In this document: piece after piece, positions 1 through 8,396 of the stretch
Layout: each line of letters opens with the position of its first letter
Numbering within the stretch: the stretch's first letter is position 1
Origin: Pinibacter soli
GTDB taxonomy: Bacteria > Bacteroidota > Bacteroidia > Chitinophagales > Chitinophagaceae
Direction: 5' to 3'
DNA length: 64,000 nucleotides
Assembly (NCBI RefSeq): GCF_029961145.1
Contig: NZ_JASBRG010000006.1
Coordinates: 235,603 to 299,602, forward strand
The notes under the pieces: generated by a model
Databases searched by the model: none
Seen by the model: the letters and a program-made list of their open reading frames with translations, nothing else
What the model was told of the DNA's origin: nothing
Translations under genes and position numbers: made by a program

Positions 1-82
1 TGAATTACTGAATAAACTGAATGGCTAAAGGTTGTAGTGCAAAACTGAAAATCAACCCCTCAGTTATTCAGTTATTCAATTA
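1..82. repeat. Inverted repeat, family A (TGAATAACT words), partly cut by the window edge
   Basis: The left arm (1-22) is built from variants of the word TGAATAACT and the right arm (61-82) from the reverse complement, AGTTATTCA. About 38 bases of unrelated sequence lie between. The same words form inverted pairs at 24366-24450, 31630-31882 and 45831-45928. The upstream in-frame ATG at 21 of the following gene lies inside this element, which argues against that codon being the true start. Confidence 0.75.
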
Positions 83-92
83 TTTTTGCCCC

Positions 93-1229
93 ATGAGTGA
101 TTTACAAAGCCTTGCTGACTTTTTAGAACCTGTTAACCTTGCTGCTCTTAATAACGATGAAGGTTACAAAGATGGCCAAATAGGAAAAATAATTCACGTG
201 TATGAAGACGAGCTGCCGGATATTGAACAGGCAGATATTGTTTTCATCGGCTGTAAGGAAACACGAGGAGCGGGTTTTGCAAATGCTCCGTCACTCGCTG
301 CAGACGCAATACGTCAGGAATTTTACTCACTTTATTATTGGCACACCAATTTGCAAATTGCCGATCTGGGTAATGTGAAAACAGGTGCGTCCCTCAATGA
401 TTCTTATGCGGTGGTGAAAATGGTCGCAAAAGAATTGATTGACATGGGAAAAACGGTTGTCATTCTCGGCGGCTCCCACGATATGACGCTTGCTCAATAC
501 TATGTATATTCTCAACGCACACAAATTATTGAGGCAACCTGCATCGATGCGCTTATTAATCTCGATATAGACTCACCTTTGCGCAAGGACAACTTCCTGA
601 TGGAAATGCTTACCGGCGAGCCAAACTTCATAAAACATTATAATCACATCGGCTTTCAAAGCTACTATGTACATCCGCATATGCTGGAAACAATTGATAA
701 GCTTCGCTTCGATTGCTTCCGTGTGGGCCATGCAAAGGAGTTTATGGAAGAAATGGAGCCGGTGATTCGCAATAGCAATATGCTGAGCTTTGATATGGCC
801 GTATTTGCGCATGCATATGCACCTGCGGGAGCTGTTTCCCCAAATGGCTTTATTGGCGAAGAAGCGTGCATTCTAATGCGTTATGCAGGCATGAGTCCAA
901 ACATCAGCACCATTGGTATTTACGGTTTTGATGAAAAGCTGGACAAGGATGGACTAACGGCAAAACAGATTAGCCACATGCTGTGGTATTTGATGGATGG
1001 CGCCAGCCGTGGCAAGATGGAAGCAACGCTTGAAGATCGTGATAGCTTCTACGAATATCATCTTACCTTCTCTGAAATTGAAACTACTTTTTTGCAAAGC
1101 AAAAAAACCGGCCGCTGGTGGATGCGCATGCCGGACGAAACTTTCATTGCCTGCTCACATAAAGATTACCTTCAGGCGAGTAGCAACGAACTGCCGGAGA
1201 GATGGTTAAGAGCGCAGGAGAGAAGCTAG
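93..1229 (+). CDS. Arginase/formimidoylglutamase-fold protein with degenerate metal site
   Basis: A 378-residue protein of the ureohydrolase (arginase, agmatinase, HutG) fold. The family landmark GGDHS appears as GGSHD (VVILGGSHDMTLAQY), followed by a strand NLDID where the family has DAHxD, and by SFDMAVFAHAYAPAG where it has SxDxDxxDP. The histidine of the first motif and one aspartate of the last remain, but the other manganese ligands are missing. Bacteroidota commonly carry such a protein annotated as formimidoylglutamase; with this site, ordinary ureohydrolase activity is doubtful. I place the start at ATG 93 (MSDLQSLADFLE) because the upstream ATG at 21 sits in an intergenic repeat. 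It has no histidine-degradation neighbours here. The fold call is good; the reaction is unknown. Confidence 0.8.
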   Translation: MSDLQSLADFLEPVNLAALNNDEGYKDGQIGKIIHVYEDELPDIEQADIVFIGCKETRGAGFANAPSLAADAIRQEFYSLYYWHTNLQIADLGNVKTGASLNDSYAVVKMVAKELIDMGKTVVILGGSHDMTLAQYYVYSQRTQIIEATCIDALINLDIDSPLRKDNFLMEMLTGEPNFIKHYNHIGFQSYYVHPHMLETIDKLRFDCFRVGHAKEFMEEMEPVIRNSNMLSFDMAVFAHAYAPAGAVSPNGFIGEEACILMRYAGMSPNISTIGIYGFDEKLDKDGLTAKQISHMLWYLMDGASRGKMEATLEDRDSFYEYHLTFSEIETTFLQSKKTGRWWMRMPDETFIACSHKDYLQASSNELPERWLRAQERS

Positions 1230-1243
1230 GCGGTAGTGGAGAA

Positions 1244-1392
1244 AGAACGCAGGTTTTCAGGATTATCATGATTTGTTATGGGTTTTAAATTTGAGATTGT
1301 GTGAGATGATAAATGTTACTATCTGAGGAAACCTTAATTTCAATCAATTACTAATCATGACCAATCATGAAAATCATAAAGATCTGCGTTCT
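1244..1392. repeat. Inverted repeat, family F (ACGCAGATTTTCATGATT words), right arm enters dacB
   Basis: The left arm (about 1244-1280) reads AGAACGCAGGTTTTCAGG, then ATTATCATGATT. The right arm (about 1352-1392) carries ATCATGACCAATCATGAAAA and ends in CTGCGTTCT, the complement of the left end. A second copy forms the outer arms of the element at 56232-56417. The right arm covers the dacB start codon (1367) and its first eight or nine codons. Confidence 0.7.
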
Positions 1393-2680
1393 CTCTCTGT
1401 GCCTGGGCTCCTGTTCTTTACAGAAAAAGATTGCCAAAGTCGCTACCAGGGATCTTATTAAAGATTCAAGTCTCGCGGCTGCGCATGTGGGCATTTGCAT
1501 TTACGAGCCTTCGGCAAACAAATATTGGTACAACTACCAGGCAGATAAATATTTTGTTCCTGCTTCTAATACAAAGCTTTTCACATTGTATGCCGGCATG
1601 AAATTTCTCAGCGACTCAATTGACGGCATTCGTTACCAGGAGACAAAGGATGCTATTTACTTACAACCTACAGGCGATCCTACATTTTTACATCCGGATT
1701 TTTTGAATCAGCCGATTGTAAAATGGCTTCAACAAACCTCTAAGAAAGTTTATATAACTGATAGTAACTGGCAGGAAAAACCGCTTGGTTATGGCTGGGC
1801 ATGGGATGATTACAGTTCTTACTATATGACGGAACGCAGTCCGTTCCCGGTTTACGGAAATGTAATCAAGTGGACGCAAATGCGCCAACAAGATGCTTCA
1901 AGTGCAGAAGACAATATCGTGTATTCTGAGCCTGAGGTTGACTGGAAAGTAAAATTCAATCCGGAAAGAACTTCGGCTTTTAATGTTATAAGAAGAAGAG
2001 ACGAAAATGTTTTTGAAATATCGCAGGGAAAGGAAATCATGAAAGTGGTGGATGTTCCTTTTTTTACCAATGGTGTCGCTTCTGCGTTGGAACTATTAAA
2101 AGATACGCTGCAAAAAGAGATCACAGTTGCGGAGAAATTGCCGTCTGGAAATTGGCAGGTGAAAAAATCGCAGCCAACAGATTCTATGTTCCGTGAAATG
2201 ATCCATAGCAGCGATAATTTTATGGCGGAACAAACGCTGCTGATGGTTGCGAATAAACAACTCGGCGTAATGAATGATGGTCGTATTATTGATACGTTGT
2301 TGAAATCTGCTTATAAAGATTTGCCTCAAAACCCAACATGGGTAGATGGTTCAGGACTTAGCCGTTACAATTTGTTTACACCGCAGGATTTTGTGTGGCT
2401 CCTGAGTAAAATGAAAAATGAATTTCCGTGGCAGCGCATTTCAACCATTTTCCCTACCGGAAATACAGGCACGCTGAAAGGCTACTATAAAACATTGACG
2501 AATAATTTGTACGCAAAAACAGGAACCTTAACAGGACAAATTGCCTTGAGCGGATATTTTACAACACGCCATAATAAGCAACTGGTTTTTTCCATCCTGG
2601 TTAATAATCACCATGCGGCGAATGTGGATGTGAGAAAGGCAATAGAGAAATTTTTGCTGGAGGTGTATGAAAAATATTGA
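1367..2680 (+). CDS. dacB: D-alanyl-D-alanine carboxypeptidase/endopeptidase (PBP4 type, S13 family)
   Basis: A 437-residue low-molecular-weight penicillin-binding protein that trims or cleaves peptidoglycan cross-links in the periplasm. All three active-site motifs are visible: S67-N-T-K70 (VPASNTKLF), SSDN in IHSSDNFMAEQ, and KTG in YAKTGTLTG. The N-terminus is a lipoprotein-type signal (LCLGSC, lipid-bearing Cys16), so the enzyme should be membrane-anchored. Length fits the family (E. coli DacB is 477). The first codons lie inside an inverted repeat that fills the upstream gap, so the start region may be younger than the rest of the gene. It stands alone, convergent with mutL. Family assignment is secure; the balance of carboxypeptidase and endopeptidase activity cannot be read from sequence. 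Confidence 0.92.
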   Translation: MKIIKICVLSLCLGSCSLQKKIAKVATRDLIKDSSLAAAHVGICIYEPSANKYWYNYQADKYFVPASNTKLFTLYAGMKFLSDSIDGIRYQETKDAIYLQPTGDPTFLHPDFLNQPIVKWLQQTSKKVYITDSNWQEKPLGYGWAWDDYSSYYMTERSPFPVYGNVIKWTQMRQQDASSAEDNIVYSEPEVDWKVKFNPERTSAFNVIRRRDENVFEISQGKEIMKVVDVPFFTNGVASALELLKDTLQKEITVAEKLPSGNWQVKKSQPTDSMFREMIHSSDNFMAEQTLLMVANKQLGVMNDGRIIDTLLKSAYKDLPQNPTWVDGSGLSRYNLFTPQDFVWLLSKMKNEFPWQRISTIFPTGNTGTLKGYYKTLTNNLYAKTGTLTGQIALSGYFTTRHNKQLVFSILVNNHHAANVDVRKAIEKFLLEVYEKY

Positions 2681-2715
2681 TCACCCGGAATATTACATCA
2701 CATTTGGGTGCTACC

Positions 2716-2815
2716 GTAGAGACGCATTGAATACGTCTCTTGAAAATCAACGTTTCCGAATATCTTGAAATAAATCGCGGTGTAACAGATACGCATTCAA
2801 TGCGTCGTCTCTGCG
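2716..2815. repeat. Inverted repeat, family O (GAGACGCATTCAATGCGTCTC words)
   Basis: The left arm (2716-2740) reads GTAGAGACGCATTGAATACG and then TCTCT, and is itself palindromic. The right arm (about 2789-2815) carries ACGCATTCAATGCGTCGTCT. The element fills the gap between convergent dacB and mutL and may terminate both. It is the only copy in the window. Confidence 0.65.
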
Positions 2816-2851
2816 GCATGCATCAGGGTGAATACCGTTCGCCCATACGCA

Positions 2852-4732
2852 TTATGCGTTGAACAATTTTTGCAAATAACTGCCTTTAAATTCAACGTAT
2901 GTTGGTGTACCACCCGGTGTGGTATTTGGCTGTGCACACACCAACAGATCTTCCACCAGTTTGCGCATTTCTTTTATGTTCAGGTAGCGACCAGCTTTCA
3001 CAGAATGCTGCCACGCCAGCGAACGGATCAGTTTTTCTCTTTTAGAAAATTTTACATCGCTGCTGAAATGTTTGTATTGCTCCATCAAATGCTCGATTGC
3101 TGCTTTTTCATTTCCTTCTTCTAGATCGGCGGGCGAGCCTTGTATCACAAAAGTGTTTAATCCAAAAGGTTCCACCTGGTACCCCAACTGAAGAAGATCC
3201 GGAATAAGTTCGTTCAGCATAGCCGAGTCTTGCGGAGATAATTCTATGGTTGCGGGAAATAAACTTCTTTGAATGGAGATTGATCTGCCAACCAATGCTG
3301 CGGCATAACGTTCATACAAAATACGTTCGTGAGCCGTTTGCTGATTCACCAATAAAAAACCATCTTCAACTGGCGCTATGATATAAGTGCTGTGAAGTTG
3401 TGTAAAAACAGTGTCATCGGTGAACTGATGTTTTTTCTTTTTTACAAAGCCCAAAAGATCAGCTGTGGCGTAATCCATGCCACTGTCATCACTTTGAACA
3501 GGCAATTGTTTTTCGTACTCAAACTTTTCCTCGACAGGTTTGGAAGATGGTTCGTAAAAACTTTTCCAATGTTTCAGTTCGCTTTTACCCGTATCAATAA
3601 AATGCGCCTGGTTCTTTTGTGTAAAGGATTGGTATAAGTTGGATGAAGCCGCAGCCGATTGTTTGTCTTGCGTAAACGGTTTACTTACGGCGTCTGACTG
3701 CTGAATATTTACATCAATATCAAACTCCAGTGTAGGCGTAATGCTGAACTGTGCCAGCGCATGTTTTACTGCGGCCTGTACAAAAGCGTAGACGATTTTT
3801 TCATCCTCAAATTTTATCTCCTGCTTTGTGGGATGCACGTTCACATCGATTTGGGCAGGGTCCAGTTCAATAAACAACACATACATAGGGAAGCTGTCGG
3901 TTGCGATCACTTCCTGGTAGGCATTCATTACTGCGTGATTGAGATACGCACTTTTAATAAAGCGGTTGTTTACAAAAAAATATTGGTCACCGCGGGTTTT
4001 CTTTGCCGTTTCTGGTTTGCCTACAAAACCCTGAACGTTAAGGTAGTCTGTATTTTCCTGAACGCTCACCAGCTTTGCGTTGTACTGGTTGCCTAAGATT
4101 TGAATAATTCGTTGTTTCAGCGTTCCTTTTTCCAAATGAAAAAGCTGAGCACCATTAGAAGTAAGTGAAAAGAAAATATGGGGAAATGACATTGCCACGC
4201 GAATGAATTCATCCACGATGTGGCGCATTTCCGCAGCATTGCTTTTTAAAAAATTTCTTCTTGCTGGAATGTTGAAGAAGAGATTTTTCATTGCTATACT
4301 GGTTCCCGTGTTGATAGCAATTGGTTCTTGTTTAATAACTAAACTGTTTTCCACTTCAATGCAGGTTCCGGTTTCGTCTCCTGCTCTTTTAGTGCGAAGC
4401 TCCACTTGCGATACTGCAGCTACAGAAGCCAGCGCTTCGCCGCGAAAGCCCATGGTGCGAATGTGGAAAAGATCGTCGATTTGCTGGATTTTGGAAGTGG
4501 CATGGCGCTCGAAGCACATGCGTGCGTCGGTTTCGCTCATCCCTTTTCCATTGTCTATTACTTGAATCAATGCCTTGCCGGCATCGTTAATGATCAGTTT
4601 TATTTCGGTTGCCCCCGCATCTACTGCATTCTCCAGCAATTCCTTCACGGCGCTTGCTGGCCTTTGGATCACTTCTCCTGCAGCTATCTGGTTGGCTATA
4701 TTATCTGGTAGTAGTTGAATTATATCTGTCAA
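2852..4732 (-). CDS. mutL: DNA mismatch repair protein MutL, endonuclease motifs degenerate
   Basis: A 626-residue MutL. The N-terminal GHKL ATPase is clear (ELLENAVDAGATEI, DNGKGM, GFRGEAL), followed by the transducer domain, a low-complexity linker (about 330-430) and the C-terminal dimerisation domain. The start is TTG at 4732; TDIIQLLPDNIANQIAAGEV matches the usual MutL N-terminus and there is no ATG upstream in frame. In the C-terminal domain, the metal-binding endonuclease motif DQHAxxExxxxE appears as NQQTAHERILYE, the ACR motif as AWQ, and the CPHGRP motif as TPGGTP. The protein is therefore predicted not to nick DNA itself. It lies downstream of the TlpA/S46 locus but a terminator separates them. 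Identity is certain; loss of nicking is inference. Confidence 0.97.
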   Translation of the reverse strand: MTDIIQLLPDNIANQIAAGEVIQRPASAVKELLENAVDAGATEIKLIINDAGKALIQVIDNGKGMSETDARMCFERHATSKIQQIDDLFHIRTMGFRGEALASVAAVSQVELRTKRAGDETGTCIEVENSLVIKQEPIAINTGTSIAMKNLFFNIPARRNFLKSNAAEMRHIVDEFIRVAMSFPHIFFSLTSNGAQLFHLEKGTLKQRIIQILGNQYNAKLVSVQENTDYLNVQGFVGKPETAKKTRGDQYFFVNNRFIKSAYLNHAVMNAYQEVIATDSFPMYVLFIELDPAQIDVNVHPTKQEIKFEDEKIVYAFVQAAVKHALAQFSITPTLEFDIDVNIQQSDAVSKPFTQDKQSAAASSNLYQSFTQKNQAHFIDTGKSELKHWKSFYEPSSKPVEEKFEYEKQLPVQSDDSGMDYATADLLGFVKKKKHQFTDDTVFTQLHSTYIIAPVEDGFLLVNQQTAHERILYERYAAALVGRSISIQRSLFPATIELSPQDSAMLNELIPDLLQLGYQVEPFGLNTFVIQGSPADLEEGNEKAAIEHLMEQYKHFSSDVKFSKREKLIRSLAWQHSVKAGRYLNIKEMRKLVEDLLVCAQPNTTPGGTPTYVEFKGSYLQKLFNA

Positions 4733-4765
4733 AGTCGTCGTCCGCTTTTTTGCGAAATTAGGTTA

Positions 4766-4799
4766 ATTTGAAAATTTGAGGATTTGAAAATTTGAAAAT
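4766..4799. repeat. Tandem words of family C (TTTGAAAATTTGA), single arm
   Basis: Three to four imperfect copies of AATTTGAAAATTTGA run in tandem upstream of mutL. No opposite arm is seen nearby. The same words form complete or partial elements at 48358-48395 and 56268-56392. Confidence 0.6.
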
Positions 4800-4811
4800 G
4801 AGCTTGTTCAC

Positions 4812-4894
4812 GCCCGGCAAGGCTTGTAGCCTTTGGAAATAAATGGATCACCAAAGGCGATATAATGTACCTCCAAAGCTACAAGCTTTGGAGA
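4812..4894. repeat. REP-like element, family P, short diverged copy
   Basis: It opens with GGCAAGGCTTGTAGCCTTTG and closes with CTCCAAAGCTACAAGCTTTG, the same foot palindrome (GCTTGTAGC / GCTACAAGC) as the longer copies at 31730-31851 and 37486-37590. It keeps GGATCACC and AAAGGCGA of the interior but lacks most of the second inner hairpin, so it is probably a deleted copy. Confidence 0.65.
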
Positions 4895-4904
4895 GCATAA
4901 AGAG

Positions 4905-4939
4905 CGTAAAAAAGCCCGTTTCCGGAGAAACAGGCTTTT
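4905..4939 (-). terminator. Intrinsic terminator of the SusCD/S46 locus
   Basis: On the minus strand a 12-bp stem with one wobble pair (AAAGCCTGTTTC, loop TCCG, GAAACGGGCTTT) is followed by a run of six T. It lies about 25 bases after the last stop codon of the leftward locus and separates it from mutL. Confidence 0.85.
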
Positions 4940-4962
4940 GAATTTTGGTTTTTTACTTACTA

Positions 4963-6084
4963 TTAAAGCTTGATCAGTTCTGCTAATTTCTCCTCCAACG
5001 CCTCGCCTCTTAAATTTTTAGCTACAATTTTTCCCTGCGGGTCAATCAACAGGTTTTGAGGTACGGAGCTTATACCGTATAGTTTAGCTACGTCGTTCTT
5101 CCAATACTTTAGGTCACTCACGTGTGTCCATGGCATGCCATCGTCGTGAATGGCTTTCAACCATTTGTCTTTACTGTTGTCCAAAGAAACGCTAACAACA
5201 GTAAAGTTTTTATCCTTGTATTTATTAAATGCTTTCACCACATTTGGGTTTTCTGCACGACAAGGGTGGCACCAGCTTGCCCAAAAATCAAGCAATACAT
5301 ATTTCCCTTTGAAAGAAGAAAGCGAAACGGGTTTGCCCAGCGTATCGTTTTGCGTAAAATCAAGGGCATATTTACCTACTGCAGTTTTTTGTGAAGTCTC
5401 AATTTTCTTCTTCATTTCAATGCCCGAAGGGAGTTGTTGAAGACTTTCAGGCAGTTTATTGAACAGGGCCAGCGCTTTATCTGCATCCGGCTGAAAACTC
5501 TTGTACATATTTACCACATACAATCCAATAGGAGTATTTGGATTTTTATCAAGAAAATTCGCATAAAGATCTTCCGCATGAGCTTCTTTAATTGAGTCCA
5601 ACTGATTTCCCAGCTTTTCTATTTGGCTTTTGTTGTTTGCTCTGCGTGCGGCAGCGTAGCTATTCAGCAATTTTTCCAAACGTGGAGAGAATTGTTTTTC
5701 AAGCGCTGTAATTTTTGCATAGTCGGGTTGACCTTTAGATCCGGTAAATTTTGCGCTTTTCAAAGAGGAAGTTGCGGTCATGTTGATATTTGCAGGTTCC
5801 AGCCAAAACTGTAACACATCGTCGATAACCTGCTGTCCCGGTTTACGCGTGTATACGATGGACATAAATGCTACAACAGGCTCGGCAATGTTTCCCTTAA
5901 TTTCAAAGCCGCCATTTGTTACGCTGGCACTGTCAGAAACCCTAGTTTGACCGTCGTTGTAAGAAAATAAAATTTTATCAATCGGCTTAAAGGCGTTCAA
6001 CTTGCCATTCAGTTTGAATTCCTGCCCAAAACCCCATGCACAGATGCCGGGTAGCATTACTAATAGGAGAGCTAGTTTTTTCAT
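4963..6084 (-). CDS. TlpA-like thioredoxin-fold lipoprotein or periplasmic protein (DUF4369 + redoxin)
   Basis: A 373-residue exported thiol-disulfide protein. It has a signal peptide (about 1-20), a DUF4369-type N-terminal domain (about 22-115), a helical linker and a C-terminal AhpC/TSA-TlpA domain with the redox motif W271-C-H-P-C275 in LLDFWASWCHPC. Such proteins face the periplasm and usually act as reductases. It is the last gene of the SusCD locus, 101 bases after the S46 peptidase, and is followed by a strong terminator. Its partner at 8559-9665 has the same architecture but WCVPC, so the locus holds two. The thiol-redox role is secure as a family property; the substrate is unknown. 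Confidence 0.88.
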   Translation of the reverse strand: MKKLALLLVMLPGICAWGFGQEFKLNGKLNAFKPIDKILFSYNDGQTRVSDSASVTNGGFEIKGNIAEPVVAFMSIVYTRKPGQQVIDDVLQFWLEPANINMTATSSLKSAKFTGSKGQPDYAKITALEKQFSPRLEKLLNSYAAARRANNKSQIEKLGNQLDSIKEAHAEDLYANFLDKNPNTPIGLYVVNMYKSFQPDADKALALFNKLPESLQQLPSGIEMKKKIETSQKTAVGKYALDFTQNDTLGKPVSLSSFKGKYVLLDFWASWCHPCRAENPNVVKAFNKYKDKNFTVVSVSLDNSKDKWLKAIHDDGMPWTHVSDLKYWKNDVAKLYGISSVPQNLLIDPQGKIVAKNLRGEALEEKLAELIKL

Positions 6085-6108
6085 TTTAAATATTTTGATG
6101 GTGACGAA

Positions 6109-6192
6109 AAGTTGTTAGTTTAAAGTTGTTAGTTGTTAGAAGGAGATGCCTGATCCCCAGCCTAACAACTAACAACCATCAACTATCAACTT
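6109..6192. repeat. Inverted repeat, family B (GTTGTTAG words), between two operon genes
   Basis: The left arm (6109-6141) is made of AGTTGTTAGTT words and the right arm (6162-6192) of CTAACAACTAACAACC plus ATCAACTATCAACTT. The right arm contains the stop codon of the S46 peptidase gene (6186-6188). Other copies are at 34149-34221 and 38825-38957. Confidence 0.8.
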
Positions 6193-8339
6193 GCTTGGTT
6201 TGCTTTTTCGATTTCTTTAATAATTCTGTCTGATCCGGAAAACTTTTGTGTGATCAGTAGCAAGTAGCGAACATCTACGCAAATGACCTTGTGAAGGTCT
6301 TTTTCGTAGTTAAACTCTCTGGTCATCGACTCCCAGTTGCAGTCGAAGACAAGGCCGATGAGTTTTCCTTCGCCATTCATCATTGGGCTTCCGGAGTTGC
6401 CACCTGTTACATCGCCATTTGTGATAAAGCAAACGGGCATGTCGTTGTTGCTGCCAAATGCGCCGTAGTCCTTGCTTTGCCAGATCTCTTTGAGTTTGCT
6501 GTTTAGCTGGTAGTCTTTAATATTTGCGCTATCAGATTTTGCAACCAGGCTGTTAAGTGTGGTTTGGTATGGAATTGTTTTTCCGTCTACCTGCAGGTCA
6601 GAGATAGTGCCAAACGACAGTCTTTCTGTTCTGTCCGCATCCGGGTAGTAGTCGCTGCCTTTAAAATCAGAAAGACTACTGTAGTAGGAATAAGTAATCC
6701 GACGAGCTTTATCTGCATTGGATTGCGAAACCCTGAATATTTCGTTTTGCTTCTTACGAATTGATTTCGATAATTGCATGGCCAGATCATTTTCCAATGC
6801 GCCTGATGGATTTTTTAGCCAGTTTTGCAATTTGCTCCAATCGCAGAACATTGAGTTGTTGAACACGTTGTCTACATATTGATCAATGGCCTCATGAGAT
6901 TGAAGATTATTTTGGACATATATATCTGGTAGAAAATTCGCAGGCAAACTATCTTTCAGCAGCTTTAGGGTTGCCTTCGTTATACGCCTGTCAACGTTCA
7001 GATCAAAACTCTTATAATAATGCGCGGCATTGTTTGAAACGTTGCTTGCTGAAGGCGATTTTTTTTGAACCTGGGTGTTATAGGTTTTAAATGACTCGCC
7101 AAATGCGCCCAAAAACTGTATGACTTCACATGCTGTGGAAAAACTTTCTGAATAGTAGGTCAGTGCCCTTTGGTAACTGGTGTTTGCATCTAATGCCGCT
7201 TTCAGGTTTTGCAATGTGGCAGTGTAGGTGGTCCTTTGACTATCGCTTTGCATCACCCAGTTCGTCCATTGATTTTGAAGAGCCTGTTTTTTTGAAATGA
7301 TGTTAAGTTTGTCAATCCAATAGTTCATACCCACAGCATTTTTGTAATAGTTAGCAGAAGTTGCATACTTTTCTGCATAGAGTTGTTTGATCTGTGGGCT
7401 TTTATTCATTTCATCTTCCAGTACGGATTGGCGGATTTTGCGCACCGCAATGAGCGGATCATTCAGTGTTTTTATTTTATCATCGATCTGAAACGAAGTA
7501 GCATTGCGATCTGACTGTGAAGGATAGCCCATAGACATTGCGAAATCTCCTTTCTTATATCCGTCAGTAGAAACATGCAAATATGTTTTTACTGTCAAAG
7601 GAATATTTGTTGGCGAATAAGAAGCAGGAGCTCCATTCTTGTTTGCATACACCCTGAAGAAAGCAAAGTCGCAGCTTTGTCTTGGCCACATCCAGTTATC
7701 TGTTTCTCCGCCAAACTTTGCTACGTTTTTTGGCGCTACGCCTACCAATCGAACATCACTGTATTGTAATTGCAGATATAGAATAAAAATGCTGTTGTTC
7801 TTGTAAGATTTGATCAGGTTTTTATATTGCGGATATTGTTTTTTATATTTTTCTGAAACTGCAGCCATCGCATCCTGATCTTTGTTGGTTGAAGTCGTAT
7901 TGTGCAACCGAGCTTTTACTTCATCGGTGATGTCCAGAATTTTTTTATTGATGGTAATTGTAAGGCCACTGGCAGGTAGTTCTTCTTGTGTGGATTTTGC
8001 CCAAAAACCATTTTGAAAAATATCATTGGTAGGTCCCACATATTGCTGAATGGCGCTGTAGGAACAGTGATAGTTGGTAAGTATTAAGCCGTTGTTGGAA
8101 ATTATAGACCCGGTGCATCCTTTGTCGAACGCTATAACGGCTTCGCTTAGCGCACCTTCATTTTCTCCGGTTAATTGTTCTATGGGGATTTTTAGTCCCA
8201 TGCTCTTTAGTTCCTGTGCATTGTAGCGCTTCAGTAGTGCCAGCAGCCACATGCCATCATCTGCCCGTAGTTGAAGCGAAATGGAAAATATATAAACAAC
8301 GAGCATCAGCCATTTTAAAAGAGGCTTCGTATTGATCAT
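6186..8339 (-). CDS. S46 family dipeptidyl-peptidase (DPP7/DPP11 type)
   Basis: A 717-residue periplasmic serine exopeptidase that removes dipeptides from peptide N-termini. A signal peptide (about 1-26) precedes ADDGMW, the conserved mature N-terminus of the family. The catalytic histidine is H91 (ILTNYHC), the aspartate region is FGGETDNWMWPRQ, and the catalytic serine is S649 (GGNSGSP). The residue 18 positions after that serine sets substrate preference in characterised members (Gly in DPP7, Arg in DPP11); here it is Cys667 (FDCNWE). The protein has eight cysteines, one beside the Asp motif (QSCDF). It lies in the SusCD locus between two TlpA-like genes. Its stop codon sits in an intergenic repeat. 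Family call is secure; specificity is unknown. Confidence 0.93.
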   Translation of the reverse strand: MINTKPLLKWLMLVVYIFSISLQLRADDGMWLLALLKRYNAQELKSMGLKIPIEQLTGENEGALSEAVIAFDKGCTGSIISNNGLILTNYHCSYSAIQQYVGPTNDIFQNGFWAKSTQEELPASGLTITINKKILDITDEVKARLHNTTSTNKDQDAMAAVSEKYKKQYPQYKNLIKSYKNNSIFILYLQLQYSDVRLVGVAPKNVAKFGGETDNWMWPRQSCDFAFFRVYANKNGAPASYSPTNIPLTVKTYLHVSTDGYKKGDFAMSMGYPSQSDRNATSFQIDDKIKTLNDPLIAVRKIRQSVLEDEMNKSPQIKQLYAEKYATSANYYKNAVGMNYWIDKLNIISKKQALQNQWTNWVMQSDSQRTTYTATLQNLKAALDANTSYQRALTYYSESFSTACEVIQFLGAFGESFKTYNTQVQKKSPSASNVSNNAAHYYKSFDLNVDRRITKATLKLLKDSLPANFLPDIYVQNNLQSHEAIDQYVDNVFNNSMFCDWSKLQNWLKNPSGALENDLAMQLSKSIRKKQNEIFRVSQSNADKARRITYSYYSSLSDFKGSDYYPDADRTERLSFGTISDLQVDGKTIPYQTTLNSLVAKSDSANIKDYQLNSKLKEIWQSKDYGAFGSNNDMPVCFITNGDVTGGNSGSPMMNGEGKLIGLVFDCNWESMTREFNYEKDLHKVICVDVRYLLLITQKFSGSDRIIKEIEKANQAS

Positions 8340-8396
8340 TATGATTTAGTTCAATCGTTAAAGAAAAGAGTGCTTTGTGGTGGTTTTTTACCACTT

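Noticed and set aside
21..92. Longer N-terminus for the arginase-fold protein (ATG 21)
   Set aside because: Those codons are family A repeat words; ATG 93 gives the normal family start.
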